Counted from the first letter of the stretch, positions 35,020-44,110 are shown. The stretch is 64,000 bases of DNA from Flavihumibacter profundi (GCF_020076305.1 NZ_JAIQXE010000002.1:620001-684000), one strand, 5' to 3'. Program-made: numbers and translations. The notes: generated by a model from the letters alone, not told the origin.

Positions 35020-37743
35020 TTATAAAGTGAAGCTTAACCTAGCAAAGAAATAAGTCCCGTTCGCACCCATCTGTACCGGGGCATATTTGAATACCCCAAA
35101 ATAACTGTTCGCATACACCTGTTTGTCGGGATACACATTCAACAGGTTATTGGCACCTATGGTTGCAGAAAGGCTTTTCGAAATGGCATAAGATACAGTA
35201 AGGTCAGTAACCACTTTGCCTTTATGCTCCTGCAATTCCCCAAACGGATAACCATTGCGGGTCACTTTGCCAAAATAAGTGAATCGCAGCATATTGGTGA
35301 ATTTGCCGAGGTGGTGGTTGATCGCAAGGCTACCCTTGGTCCTGGGTGTATAGGTTTCGATGATGGACCTTTCCACCGGACCGAAGAAAATATCTTCCTG
35401 TCCCTTCAGCGCATCAGGGATATGCAGGGTATTTCCCACTTTGTTTTCATTGTAATTGCCTGCTAGAATAACATCAAACCTGTTTTTGCCTGCATTGAAA
35501 TTGTAGGAAGCCACAAGGTCTATTCCAGTGGTGGTTGTGTTCACTGCGTTTGCAAAAAATCGGGCAGAAGCTACGCCATAAGGCTTCAGCAGGTCCTGGA
35601 TTTCCGGAACAGGCTCGCCATAGGCATCATACCCGAAATTACCGGTAAGGGCTATGCGGTTGTCAATTTTGATCAGGTATCCGTCAACGCTTACCCTGAG
35701 GTGACTATTGGGGGAGAGGGTGAATCCGGCACTGGCATTCACAGATGTTTCTTCTTTCAGTTTAGGGATACCTAAGCCTTTGGCCACTTCGCTGTTATTC
35801 GGGAAGAAACCAGATTGCCCGAGTTTTCCATCGGGCAGGATATCTGTACTGCTATAGCTGAAATATTGCTGGTGAAGGCTTGGGGCCCGGAATCCGGTAC
35901 TTACCGCACCACGGAGTCCGAATGCATCAGTGAACTGGTACCGAAGGGCCAGTTTGCCATTAAGTGTGCCACCAAAATCACTGTATTGTTCAAAGCGGGC
36001 AGCGCCTGCTACCAGGAATTTCTTCGTAATGTCAATTTCCCCATCGGCATAAAAGGCAATATTGTTACGGCTTACTTTGGTGGCATCCCTTGGTGCGAAA
36101 CCAACAAATGACTGGGCGCCCCCGGCATAATCCAGCAGGCTTGAGTCAATGATGGTAGTTCCATCTGCACTATATGCATAATTTCTCCAGGATGCTTCCT
36201 CGCCGGCCTTGATCTGGTATTGGTCGATCCTGAATTCTGTACCGAAAGCGAGGTTCAACCCGGATGCAACAGTCGGGAAGAATTTTTTTATATCTGCATT
36301 GATGGTGTTCTGCGTGAAAGCGTGACTGCCGCTTTTGAAAGTAGTCGGACTTTTTTCGCGAAGCGTAGCATTGTTTGTATTGGCCGTCGTGTATTCGAAG
36401 CTGTTATGCCCAAATGTATTGGAGATATCCAGTTTCCAATCGGAGGGCAGCTGGAGGCGCACCCCGGCAGCGATAGACTGGTCCCAGATTGCAGATTGTG
36501 TGGAAGGCTGGAAGCCATTGGGGAAAATAGATTCAACCACATTGCTTGTTTCGCTGGGCAGGCGGCGGAAACCAAACCCGTCGCCATGACGGTAGTTGAT
36601 TCCGCTGAAAGCATAGAATTCGTGTTGCTGGTTTTTACCGAAAGGAAGGGCCAGGTTCGCGAATGCGGAGCCATTACGGATACGGGCATCTCCTACGGCA
36701 AAGTCATGGTCATCGCGGGTCAGCTTGCGGGCAGAAAGCACACTGTCGTCATAAGCCCTTGAAGCTGCCGGGTTTTCTGTAAAATCATACGCGAAAAAAT
36801 TACCCAGCGCGCTTTGGTCGTAAATGATCAGGTCGTGGTGTTGGGTGCGGTTAGTGCGGTCGCGGTACAACATATCGCCGGTCAGGTTCAGGTAACCCCC
36901 GTTTTTTCCCAGCGACCAACCTTTATTCAGGTTAAGCTGCGCGGTTCCGCCATCCCCTTTAGAGGTTGCTCCCCCGGTAACATTGACGTTCAGGTCGTGG
37001 TTGTTCTTCTTCAGCACAACGTTGATTACACCTGCAATTGCATCGGAGCCGTATTGCGCAGCTGCCCCATCGCGTAAAACTTCAATGCGCTCAATGGCAG
37101 CAGCCGGAATTGTATTCAGGTCAGTTCCAACACTGCCGTTACCAACAGTACCCTGGTAGTTTACGAGGGAAGTGGTATGCCTGCGTTTACCATTCACCAG
37201 CACCAATACCTGGTCAGGACCTAATCCGCGGAGGCTTGCCGGATCAATATGTTCTGTTCCGTCGGCTGAGGACTGGCGATTGGAATTAAAGGATGGTGCC
37301 AGGTAGGTAAGTGCCTGGTTGAGGTCGTATTGTGGCAGTATTTTAGTGGCATTCCGAAAATCAATTATATCGACCGGAACGGCAGATTTCAGGCCACTGC
37401 GGCTTGACCTCGACCCGACAACAGTTACCTCATTAAGGAAATTATTCACAGCCTGGAGTTGGACATTAAGTTCTGTTGAAGCACCATTGGCATTTACCAC
37501 GGTATCGCGGTAACCAATAGCCGAAATCGTCAGCGTTTTGCTTTCTGCCGGGTTTAGCGTTAATGAAAAGCGGCCTTCATTGTCGGTTGTGGTGGCGCTT
37601 TTGCGCGTATTATCCACTATCGATGCACCTGCCAGGGGTTCCCCGGAGTTCCCGCGGACAGTCCCGGAAACTTTTACCGGTTGCGCCTGCAGGAATGCAG
37701 GGAAAATAACTGTTGCTAAAAGAAGCGTTAGGATTGGTCTCAT
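35020..37743 (-). CDS. TonB-dependent receptor with carboxypeptidase-like regulatory domain
   Basis: A 907-residue outer-membrane receptor. Order: signal peptide (VIFPAFLQAQ), CarboxypepD-reg-like domain at about residues 22-105, plug at about 115-235 (LRGLGPDQVLVLVNGKRRH, AIERIEVLRDGAAAQYGSDA), then barrel ending in the terminal aromatic-rich strand FFARLSFTL. It is not flanked by a SusD gene, so a polysaccharide system is unlikely. It starts 2 bp after the exported SAM-hydrolase-like gene on the same strand, so the two are co-transcribed. The receptor at 48486-51284 shares its plug. Ligand unknown. Confidence 0.92.
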   Translation of the reverse strand: MRPILTLLLATVIFPAFLQAQPVKVSGTVRGNSGEPLAGASIVDNTRKSATTTDNEGRFSLTLNPAESKTLTISAIGYRDTVVNANGASTELNVQLQAVNNFLNEVTVVGSRSSRSGLKSAVPVDIIDFRNATKILPQYDLNQALTYLAPSFNSNRQSSADGTEHIDPASLRGLGPDQVLVLVNGKRRHTTSLVNYQGTVGNGSVGTDLNTIPAAAIERIEVLRDGAAAQYGSDAIAGVINVVLKKNNHDLNVNVTGGATSKGDGGTAQLNLNKGWSLGKNGGYLNLTGDMLYRDRTNRTQHHDLIIYDQSALGNFFAYDFTENPAASRAYDDSVLSARKLTRDDHDFAVGDARIRNGSAFANLALPFGKNQQHEFYAFSGINYRHGDGFGFRRLPSETSNVVESIFPNGFQPSTQSAIWDQSIAAGVRLQLPSDWKLDISNTFGHNSFEYTTANTNNATLREKSPTTFKSGSHAFTQNTINADIKKFFPTVASGLNLAFGTEFRIDQYQIKAGEEASWRNYAYSADGTTIIDSSLLDYAGGAQSFVGFAPRDATKVSRNNIAFYADGEIDITKKFLVAGAARFEQYSDFGGTLNGKLALRYQFTDAFGLRGAVSTGFRAPSLHQQYFSYSSTDILPDGKLGQSGFFPNNSEVAKGLGIPKLKEETSVNASAGFTLSPNSHLRVSVDGYLIKIDNRIALTGNFGYDAYGEPVPEIQDLLKPYGVASARFFANAVNTTTTGIDLVASYNFNAGKNRFDVILAGNYNENKVGNTLHIPDALKGQEDIFFGPVERSIIETYTPRTKGSLAINHHLGKFTNMLRFTYFGKVTRNGYPFGELQEHKGKVVTDLTVSYAISKSLSATIGANNLLNVYPDKQVYANSYFGVFKYAPVQMGANGTYFFARLSFTL

Positions 37744-37745
37744 GG

Positions 37746-38669
37746 TTATTTATTTTTTGGTGCTGTTTTTTGGATGGTTACAATCCAGTTTCCGCCGCTG
37801 CTTACAGCATGTTTTTTAGCGAAGCTGCCCTGGTTTATGCCAAATGCAAATTGCAACAGGCTGTTGGCATAGGCAACCGGCTGGCCGGGTGCCACTGCTG
37901 AAAATGTGGTTGCGAATGGCATGACACCGGAGTATAAAAGCTTTTTATTATTGAACACCGAAACTTTAAGCTGATCGCCATACCGGATCCCGTTTTCTTT
38001 AAGCAGGGACAAAGGAATATTCGTCCAAACGTTGCCGTATTGCACGTCAAGTACCGGGATGGTTCCGCTGAAAATGCCTTTGTCGAAGCGGGCGGGCTGG
38101 TAGGGGATCTTTACAATATCAACAGGTAAAGCAGGACCTACTTCTTCGTACCGGATCACTCCGGCCGCCAACCGCGCCCCGGTATAGGCATACACATCAC
38201 GGCCGTGGAAAGTGTAGGATTCATCCGAACCTTTCAGCCTGTTTACCTTTTCATCAATCTGCCTCAGGGAGTCGATGCCAATCGTTTCGGCCAGAAGGGT
38301 AAGTGTGCCGTTGTCGGGCGTAACAATATACTGGCCGGTATGGATTTTGGCGACCACCGATTTGCGGACAGACCCGACCCCCGGGTCAACTACCGAAACG
38401 AAAACAGTACCGGCGGGCCAATAGGCAACAGTTTGTTGCAGCCTGTAAGCGGCCTGCCAAATATCAAAAGCAGGAATTTCATGGGTCAGGTCAAACTGTT
38501 TAAGCTGCGGGGAAACACCAAAAGCTACCCCTTTCATTGCGGAAACGGCGCCATCTTTCAGGCCAAAATCAGTCTGGAAAACCAGTGCGCCATTCTGCGA
38601 CCAGCCGCTGAAAGGGCACAAAACATAAAAAACCAGCAACAGGGTGCAGAGGATAATTCTTTGTTTCAT
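37746..38669 (-). CDS. SAM hydroxide adenosyltransferase (DUF62 family) with signal peptide
   Basis: A 307-residue member of the SAM-dependent chlorinase/fluorinase/hydrolase family. Known members split S-adenosylmethionine with water to adenosine and methionine. Family marks are VFQTDFGLKDGAVSAMKG, the VSVVDPGVGS motif, YIVTPDNGTLT, and a C-terminal SAM-binding beta domain. Unusually for a family using a cytoplasmic metabolite, it starts with a clear signal peptide (LLLVFYVLCPFSGWS, cleavage near residue 25), which predicts a periplasmic or outer-membrane location. The 2-bp spacing to the downstream TonB receptor indicates one transcript. Confidence 0.88.
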   Translation of the reverse strand: MKQRIILCTLLLVFYVLCPFSGWSQNGALVFQTDFGLKDGAVSAMKGVAFGVSPQLKQFDLTHEIPAFDIWQAAYRLQQTVAYWPAGTVFVSVVDPGVGSVRKSVVAKIHTGQYIVTPDNGTLTLLAETIGIDSLRQIDEKVNRLKGSDESYTFHGRDVYAYTGARLAAGVIRYEEVGPALPVDIVKIPYQPARFDKGIFSGTIPVLDVQYGNVWTNIPLSLLKENGIRYGDQLKVSVFNNKKLLYSGVMPFATTFSAVAPGQPVAYANSLLQFAFGINQGSFAKKHAVSSGGNWIVTIQKTAPKNK

Positions 38670-38770
38670 ATATGATTTATTCGGGGTGCAAACTTAGGAA
38701 TATTCAGTCTATAAACTTTATAGGAAATGTATAGTGTTCAACCATAGATTGCCCTTGCCCCCTTTTGCAC

Positions 38771-38778
38771 TATCTTTA
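38771..38778 (+). promoter_or_regulatory. -7 promoter element of the DEAD-box helicase gene
   Basis: TATCTTTA has seven of eight matches to TAnnTTTG, 25 nt before the GTG start at 38804. It makes the in-frame TTG at 38765 impossible as a start. Confidence 0.45.
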
Positions 38779-38803
38779 CGGGAATAAGAAATGTAATTTA
38801 TTT

Positions 38804-40207
38804 GTGAAGTTTAGTGAATTGTCCCTCGATCCGGGACTAATGGAAGGGATCGAAGCCACAGGATACATAACCCTAACCCCTATTCAGGAAAAAGTGATGC
38901 CGACCATCCTGGCCGGCCGTGATATTATAGCCTCTGCCCAAACCGGTACAGGTAAAACAGCTGCTTTCCTGCTCCCGGTTTTAAGTAAACTGATTGAACA
39001 CCGGCATGAAGGCCATACCAGTGGTATTATCATAGTCCCCACCCGCGAACTGGCTGTGCAGATAGCGCAGGCAGTGGAAGGGATGGCCTATTTTACCCCT
39101 ATCAGCAGTATTGCCATTTATGGTGGTGGAGACGGGAATGCCTTTGTGCAGGAAAAACAGGCCCTACAAAAAGGGGTAGACCTGGTAATCTGTACGCCGG
39201 GTAAACTGATTGCCCACCTGAATATGGGCTATGTGAAGTTTGATGAATTGCAATACCTGGTGCTGGATGAAGCCGACAGGATGCTGGACATGGGCTTCCA
39301 TGACGACATCATGCGCATTATCAGGCAGTTGCCGGCGAAAAGGCAGAGCCTGCTCTTTTCTGCCACCATGCCGGAAAAAATCCGCAGCCTGGCTAAAAAG
39401 ATTTTGAAGGACCCTGTTGAAGTGAATATTGCTTTGTCGAAGCCGCCTGAAAAGATTGACCAGAAAGCCTATGTTGTGTATGAACCCCAGAAGGATGCGC
39501 TGATCCAGCATATTATCCGGGAAACACCCCACCGCAGCCTGATCATTTTCTGTTCCCGCAAGCAAACGGTGAAGCAGCTTACACAAACCTTAAAACGCGC
39601 CAATTTAAATGTGGCAGAAATCCATTCCGACCTGGAACAATCCGAGCGCGAAGACCTGTTGCAGGGCTTCAAAAGCGGGCGGATCCCGGTAATTGTGGCC
39701 ACAGATGTATTGTCGAGGGGTATTGATATTGATACTATTGATGTTGTTGTGAATTATGATGTTCCTCATGACGGGGAAGATTATGTACACCGTATTGGCC
39801 GGACAGCCAGGGCAGAAAAAGAAGGAAAGGCGTTCACCCTGGTTAGTGACAAAGAGATTGGCCGGTTTTCCCGGATTGAATCCCTGATCGGCAAGGTAGT
39901 GGAGAAAGCGCCTGTGCCCCCTGAATTGGGAAAAGCCCCGGAATATATCGTGCACCGCAGGTCAGGTGGTGGCCATCGTGCCGAACACCAGGGCGGTCAC
40001 AGGCAGGCAGGCGGCGGACACCATATTGCCAGGCCAAAACATTCCGGGCAGGGCCATCGCCAGGAAAATGGTCGCCACAATGAAAGCGGGCCGCGCCCTG
40101 AAAGGGCACCTCGAACTGAAGGAACGCAACGACCGGAAGGAAGCCAGCGTACCGGGGTACCTAAGAAAATTGAAAAGAGAAATCCATCAGGCGGCGGCGA
40201 CGCTTAA
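38804..40207 (+). CDS. DEAD-box ATP-dependent RNA helicase
   Basis: A 467-residue RhlE-like helicase: Q motif (GYITLTPIQ), Walker A AQTGTGKT, PTREL, DEAD in VLDEADRM, SAT, then the second RecA domain with HRIGRTAR. A basic, His/Gly/Arg-rich tail of about 90 residues probably binds RNA. The start is taken as GTG at 38804 (KFSELSLDPGLM), which fits the family N-terminus and follows a promoter element. It likely remodels ribosomal or messenger RNA. It lies 20 bp upstream of the amidase gene. Confidence 0.92.
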   Translation: MKFSELSLDPGLMEGIEATGYITLTPIQEKVMPTILAGRDIIASAQTGTGKTAAFLLPVLSKLIEHRHEGHTSGIIIVPTRELAVQIAQAVEGMAYFTPISSIAIYGGGDGNAFVQEKQALQKGVDLVICTPGKLIAHLNMGYVKFDELQYLVLDEADRMLDMGFHDDIMRIIRQLPAKRQSLLFSATMPEKIRSLAKKILKDPVEVNIALSKPPEKIDQKAYVVYEPQKDALIQHIIRETPHRSLIIFCSRKQTVKQLTQTLKRANLNVAEIHSDLEQSEREDLLQGFKSGRIPVIVATDVLSRGIDIDTIDVVVNYDVPHDGEDYVHRIGRTARAEKEGKAFTLVSDKEIGRFSRIESLIGKVVEKAPVPPELGKAPEYIVHRRSGGGHRAEHQGGHRQAGGGHHIARPKHSGQGHRQENGRHNESGPRPERAPRTEGTQRPEGSQRTGVPKKIEKRNPSGGGDA

Positions 40208-40227
40208 CAAATGCCTCTTGTTTTGCT

Positions 40228-41034
40228 ATGAAGGTATTCAGCGCGTATACTTTACTGTTGATTGGTGCAGCCACCATTTTTGCCTGCAGCCGCCAGCCGT
40301 TTGCAAAAACGAATAAGGCGCAAAAAAAGCAGGTTAAAAGCTTTACCAGGAAACTACGGCAATTTCCTCCAGATAACAGCCTGGATAACGGGGAATATTG
40401 GGTAGGCACCACCAATTTTAGTATGCGCAAACCCAATTATGTGGTTATTCACCATACTGCGCAGGATAGTTGTGGCCAAACCCTCAAAACCTTTACCACG
40501 CCCCGTACACAGGTGAGTGCGCATTATGTGATCTGCAAGGATGGCACCATTCACCAGATGCTGAATGATTACCTGCGTGCACACCACGCCGGTGTGGCTA
40601 AATGGGGCAATGCGACCGATCTGAATTCATCCAGCATTGGCATTGAACTGGATAATAACGGGTTTGAAGATTTTGACCCAAGGCAACTCAACAGCCTTTA
40701 CCGGTTGCTGGATACCCTGAAGCAGCGGTATAATATTCCGGCTGCAAATTTTGTAGGGCATGGTGATATTGCACCAACCCGCAAGAATGACCCCAATTGG
40801 CGTTTTCCCTGGAAAGACCTGGCAGACCGTGGTTTTGGTACCTGGTATAAAGATACGAGCATGCTGCAGGTTCCTAACGGTTTCGACCACCTGATAGCGC
40901 TGCGCCTTGTTGGTTATGATGTGAAAGACAGCACAGCGGCAATCCTGGCGTTTAAGCGGCATTGGTTGCAGGATACCACGGCTGTGATGACCCCTGTGGC
41001 TGAGAAAATATTATTCGGACTGATCAGCCAGTAA
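40228..41034 (+). CDS. N-acetylmuramoyl-L-alanine amidase, lipoprotein
   Basis: A 268-residue amidase_2/PGRP-type zinc hydrolase that cleaves the MurNAc-L-Ala bond. The N-terminus is a lipoprotein signal (LLIGAATIFAC). The first zinc His is in YVVIHHTAQ, the second in the VGHGDIAPTRKNDPNW region with the Asp ligand, and VSAHYVICKDGTIHQM is the family core. It would act at the periplasmic face in cell-wall recycling, which fits the MurNAc-kinase-like gene at 51402. Its 3' end overlaps the convergent phosphoesterase gene by 11 bases. Confidence 0.92.
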   Translation: MKVFSAYTLLLIGAATIFACSRQPFAKTNKAQKKQVKSFTRKLRQFPPDNSLDNGEYWVGTTNFSMRKPNYVVIHHTAQDSCGQTLKTFTTPRTQVSAHYVICKDGTIHQMLNDYLRAHHAGVAKWGNATDLNSSSIGIELDNNGFEDFDPRQLNSLYRLLDTLKQRYNIPAANFVGHGDIAPTRKNDPNWRFPWKDLADRGFGTWYKDTSMLQVPNGFDHLIALRLVGYDVKDSTAAILAFKRHWLQDTTAVMTPVAEKILFGLISQ

Positions 41035-42163
41035 TTTTACCGGCCAGTTCAACCAGGTGGATTTCATCTGCAACTATCCTGGTGGGCACACCTTCTTTTT
41101 TACCCCATTTTACAAGGCGCATATACCCTTCGGCAATTTCAATTCCGGTTATATCTCCATCTGCATAACAACAACAGCCGGCATTGAAATAGCTGGGTTT
41201 CATGCTTTGGTACGACTGGTTCACGTAGTCATATTCGCGGCGGCGCCGGGGTATTTCGGCCAATATGGTATTGATAGCAGCTTCATCATTTTTTGACCTG
41301 GCCGCTTCCAGTTGCAGGTACAGGCTTTCAAGGTGGGTAAGGGAATTGAAAACCGGCTGGTGGGTATGCCCGGTAACCAGCACCAGGTTTTCCTGCACCG
41401 CGCTCCACTCATACATGAATTGGTTATGGAGGGTTTTGTTTTCCTCATTGCAGGACGGTGTGTTGGTATTGATTTCCAGGAAGGATTGTAAAGGCCCCCA
41501 GATATAACTCACAAACCATTTGCTGAAAGCGTTTCCATCGCTTTGCGAGTCGCCCTGGTGCCCGTGGGTACAGAAGATGTCGAGATTCCCGTTGGGTAAA
41601 TTTGCCCGCAAAACTGCGCCGGCATGCGCTTTTAGTGGCATCTTGTAAATACTTTTCAAAACCGCGCTGGCCAGCAGGTCATAGCCCCAATAGAGATCGT
41701 GATTGCCAAAAAGTTTTATGAAGGCATTCCTTTCAAGGAATTTCCCTTCAGCCTCAAAGCAGGCTTTGTTCGATTTGATGACGGCGGGTAAAATATTTTC
41801 CCAGAGCTCTTCACTGTCGCCCAGGTTGAGGTAATAAAATTTCCTTTTGTTGTAATGATCCAGTGCTGCCAGGAAATTCTCTTCGCAGTTGGCGAAATCA
41901 TCGGAGCCATCGCGGGTCCCTTTGTGCATGTCTGAAAAAATGATGATAGGATTTTCATCGGGATGGAAATTGACCAGAGGCCCCATTTTTCCGGGTTCCC
42001 GGGTAATAGACCGGTAGAGTTCACTCAGTGCCGCATTCACATTTTCCTGTTTTGGCGCCGAGGAAATTCTGTTGGCTGTCCAGGTAACCGGCCGTGTGAG
42101 TAAGGTCCTGGCTATGCCCCTGAAAAATTCAGTAGCGGATGAACTTTTTTTTCGCTTTTGCAT
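41024..42163 (-). CDS. calcineurin-like metallophosphoesterase
   Basis: A 379-residue protein with every metal motif of the superfamily: FSDMHKG (D-x-H), NLGDSEE (GD), FGNHDLYW (GNHD), CTHGHQGD and GHTHQPVF. No signal peptide, so cytoplasmic. Substrate not predictable; relatives cleave UDP-sugar lipids, nucleotides or phosphoproteins. It is downstream of umuC on the same strand by 26 bp and may belong to the same transcript. Confidence 0.87.
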   Translation of the reverse strand: MQKRKKSSSATEFFRGIARTLLTRPVTWTANRISSAPKQENVNAALSELYRSITREPGKMGPLVNFHPDENPIIIFSDMHKGTRDGSDDFANCEENFLAALDHYNKRKFYYLNLGDSEELWENILPAVIKSNKACFEAEGKFLERNAFIKLFGNHDLYWGYDLLASAVLKSIYKMPLKAHAGAVLRANLPNGNLDIFCTHGHQGDSQSDGNAFSKWFVSYIWGPLQSFLEINTNTPSCNEENKTLHNQFMYEWSAVQENLVLVTGHTHQPVFNSLTHLESLYLQLEAARSKNDEAAINTILAEIPRRRREYDYVNQSYQSMKPSYFNAGCCCYADGDITGIEIAEGYMRLVKWGKKEGVPTRIVADEIHLVELAGKITG

Positions 42164-42189
42164 AGATCAGGAAGTTACTGAATTGCGCT

Positions 42190-43464
42190 TTATCGTACTT
42201 CAAATAATTCTTTCCAGCGGGTGGTGTACCTCGGGCTGATGAGCTCCTGGCGCATTTTCCAGGAACGTTCCAGTCCAGAGGCGGCATACTTCACCATTTC
42301 ATTCCCCTGGCTGAAATTTATATTGTCAACTGCCAGCATCAGTTGTTTTAATTGTGCTTTGGGGTCTTTTGCGAATAAGTTTCCCTGGATGGTTTCTTCA
42401 GGTACCAGCCCGCCGAGCAATATGCCGGCTTTCAGGTATTTAGGGCCATCCCGGAAAAGGGTTTCCACTAACGGCATGGCATAGCTGATCAGCTCATTGG
42501 TTAAAGCGCTGGGTTTGGGCAGGCGGACACTGAGGCTGTGTCTTTTGGGATGGTAGGTGAACCTGTTGTCGGCCGCTGTGACCAGGTAGACTTCCAGGAA
42601 AGCTGCGGCGCTTTGCTGGCGGCGTAATTTTTCTGCCGCCCTGGCTGTATAGGTGGCCACAGCTTCGCGGACATCCTGCAAAGCATAAACAGGTTTGCCG
42701 AACATGCGGGATGTGCCGATCATTTGTTTTTTTTCGAGGGGATCTTTCATGGTGAGGCATGGATCGCCATTTAATTCCCTGATGAGCCTTTGCCCGACTA
42801 CCCCACCCATATTTTTCCTTGCCCATTCCAGGGGCATCTGGCTTAGGGTGAGGGCAGATTCAATGCCCAGTTGCCGCATTTTTTCTGCATAACGGTAACC
42901 AATACCCCAAATTTCACCTACTTCGGTTTGCGACAGGGCCTCCCTGGTTTCGGCATTCGTATTCAGGATATAAATACAACCGCTTTTCTCCTTGTTTTTT
43001 TTCGCCAGCCTGTTGGCTACTTTACACAAAACTTTCGTCTTTGCGATACCGATAGATACCTTAATGCCGGTCCAGGTTTCTACAGTTTGCCTGATATTGA
43101 TTGCCAGGTTTTCGAGTTCATTTTCGGGCAGGTTTTGCAGGCTCACAAAAGCTTCATCAACAGAATAAACTTCAACATTGCCGGCCCCCATCAGTTGCCG
43201 CAAACTATCCATCACCCGCATGCTCAGGTCGCCATAGAGGGCATAATTGGAAGAGAATACAGCAACATTTTTTTCCCTGATGAGGTCGCGGCATTGAAAA
43301 TAAGGGGCACCCATGGCTATGCCCAGGGCTTTTGCCTCATCGCTGCGGGCAATGACACAGCCATCGTTATTACTTAAGACAACAACGGGCCTGCCTTCCA
43401 GCGAAGGACGGAACAACCGTTCGCAGGAGCAGTAGAAAGAGTTGCAGTCGATGAGGGCGAGCAT
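42190..43464 (-). CDS. umuC: Y-family DNA polymerase, UmuC subunit of Pol V
   Basis: A 424-residue translesion polymerase: [19 protein letters not shown] with the first metal Asp, [15 protein letters not shown], the catalytic [10 protein letters not shown], a helix-hairpin-helix region ([22 protein letters not shown]), a little-finger domain, and a UmuC-type C-terminal extension. It copies past DNA lesions with low fidelity when partnered with UmuD. Its start is 7 bp after a heptamer array that fills the whole 156-bp gap from umuD. The partner UmuD lacks its catalytic dyad (see that entry). Confidence 0.93.
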   Translation of the reverse strand: MLALIDCNSFYCSCERLFRPSLEGRPVVVLSNNDGCVIARSDEAKALGIAMGAPYFQCRDLIREKNVAVFSSNYALYGDLSMRVMDSLRQLMGAGNVEVYSVDEAFVSLQNLPENELENLAINIRQTVETWTGIKVSIGIAKTKVLCKVANRLAKKNKEKSGCIYILNTNAETREALSQTEVGEIWGIGYRYAEKMRQLGIESALTLSQMPLEWARKNMGGVVGQRLIRELNGDPCLTMKDPLEKKQMIGTSRMFGKPVYALQDVREAVATYTARAAEKLRRQQSAAAFLEVYLVTAADNRFTYHPKRHSLSVRLPKPSALTNELISYAMPLVETLFRDGPKYLKAGILLGGLVPEETIQGNLFAKDPKAQLKQLMLAVDNINFSQGNEMVKYAASGLERSWKMRQELISPRYTTRWKELFEVR

Positions 43465-43620
43465 GGTGGGGGGGAATGGTGAATGGTGAATAGTGAATGG
43501 GGAATGGTGAATGGGGAATGGGGAATGGGGAATGGTGAATAGTGAATTGGAAGAAAGCCGAGACCCGATTCCCTATCCCCTTCCGCCCATTCACTATTCA
43601 CTATTCACCATTCACTATAT
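43465..43620. repeat. heptamer repeat array forming a long inverted repeat
   Basis: About eleven units of (G/A)(G/T)GGAAT or (G/A)GTGAAT occur at 43471-43547. After a 40-bp spacer, about four complementary ATTCAC(C/T) units occur at 43589-43617. Transcripts of either strand could fold into a long hairpin. The array occupies the whole intergenic gap between umuD and umuC. Similar arrays are at 52865-52951 and, diverged, 2795-2849. Confidence 0.85.
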
Positions 43621-44055
43621 TCATACCCCATGCACCACATAAGTAACCACCCCCCAGATACTAAATTCCTCGCAGGAGGGATCTATATCTATCGGTGCAA
43701 GCCGGTTGGTTTCAGGGATCAGCCGCATCTTGTTGAAGTTTTTTTCAAACCGCCTGATGAGCATATCCCCGTTCAATACGGCTATCACAATTTTTCCGCT
43801 TTGCGGTTTGATGGAACGGTCAACAATTACGAGGTCGCCGTCGTGGATACCGGCCCCGATCATGGCTTCACCGCTCACCCGTAAAAAAAATGTGGCCGGT
43901 TTATTCCTGATCAGCTGCTCGTTGAGATCGATGCCCCTTTCGGCATAATCATCGGCCGCGGCCCCGAAACCAGTAGCATTGGCGGTTCTCACCTGTTGCT
44001 GGTCAAAGGATTTGCTGCCTTTATAGGTAGATGTAAATAAGTTATCGATGTCCAT
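43621..44055 (-). CDS. umuD: UmuD-like S24-family protein with substituted catalytic residues
   Basis: A 144-residue homologue of UmuD/LexA-type S24 proteins, colinear with E. coli UmuD from the GF-x-AAADDY-x-ERGIDLN segment to the C-terminal FSIWGVVTYVVHGV. The catalytic Ser60 position is Ala64 (SGEAM, codon GCC), the Lys97 position is Arg101 (MLIRRF, codon AGG), and the cleavage pair C24-G25 corresponds to T28-G29. Self-cleavage to UmuD' is therefore not expected. The fold may serve as a constitutive UmuD'-like partner of UmuC or as a DNA-damage regulator without autoproteolysis. It is the first gene of a minus-strand unit, starting 28 bp from a palindromic operator candidate. Confidence 0.88.
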   Translation of the reverse strand: MDIDNLFTSTYKGSKSFDQQQVRTANATGFGAAADDYAERGIDLNEQLIRNKPATFFLRVSGEAMIGAGIHDGDLVIVDRSIKPQSGKIVIAVLNGDMLIRRFEKNFNKMRLIPETNRLAPIDIDPSCEEFSIWGVVTYVVHGV

Positions 44056-44074
44056 AAAAAAATATTTGGAGATG

Positions 44075-44110
44075 CTAAAATACTTAGTAAATTTATACTA
44101 AATAAATTGG
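44075..44110. promoter_or_regulatory. bidirectional promoter with palindromic operator between umuD and the 2H-like gene
   Basis: The perfect inverted repeat TTAGTA-N6-TACTAA lies at 44084-44101. Just outside it, in mirror positions, are a minus-strand TATTTTAG (44075-44082) and a plus-strand TAAATTGG (44103-44110), each seven of eight to the -7 consensus TAnnTTTG. The palindrome is 28 bp from the umuD start and 27 bp from the 44129 start. A dimeric repressor bound there would cover both promoters. Confidence 0.6.

Noticed and set aside
35020-37743. SusC of a polysaccharide utilisation locus
   Set aside because: No SusD gene adjoins this receptor or the one at 48486, and the plug lacks the usual SusC features. 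Neighbours are not glycan-degrading enzymes.
43370-43594. Open frame on the minus strand encoding a Pro/His/Ser repeat protein
   Set aside because: It is a by-product of the heptamer array read in frame (7-residue period) and overlaps the umuC start. No ribosome binding site or homologue-like composition.
43465-43620. Possible CRISPR array
   Set aside because: Units are only seven bases, contiguous, without spacers and with complementary arms. No cas gene nearby.
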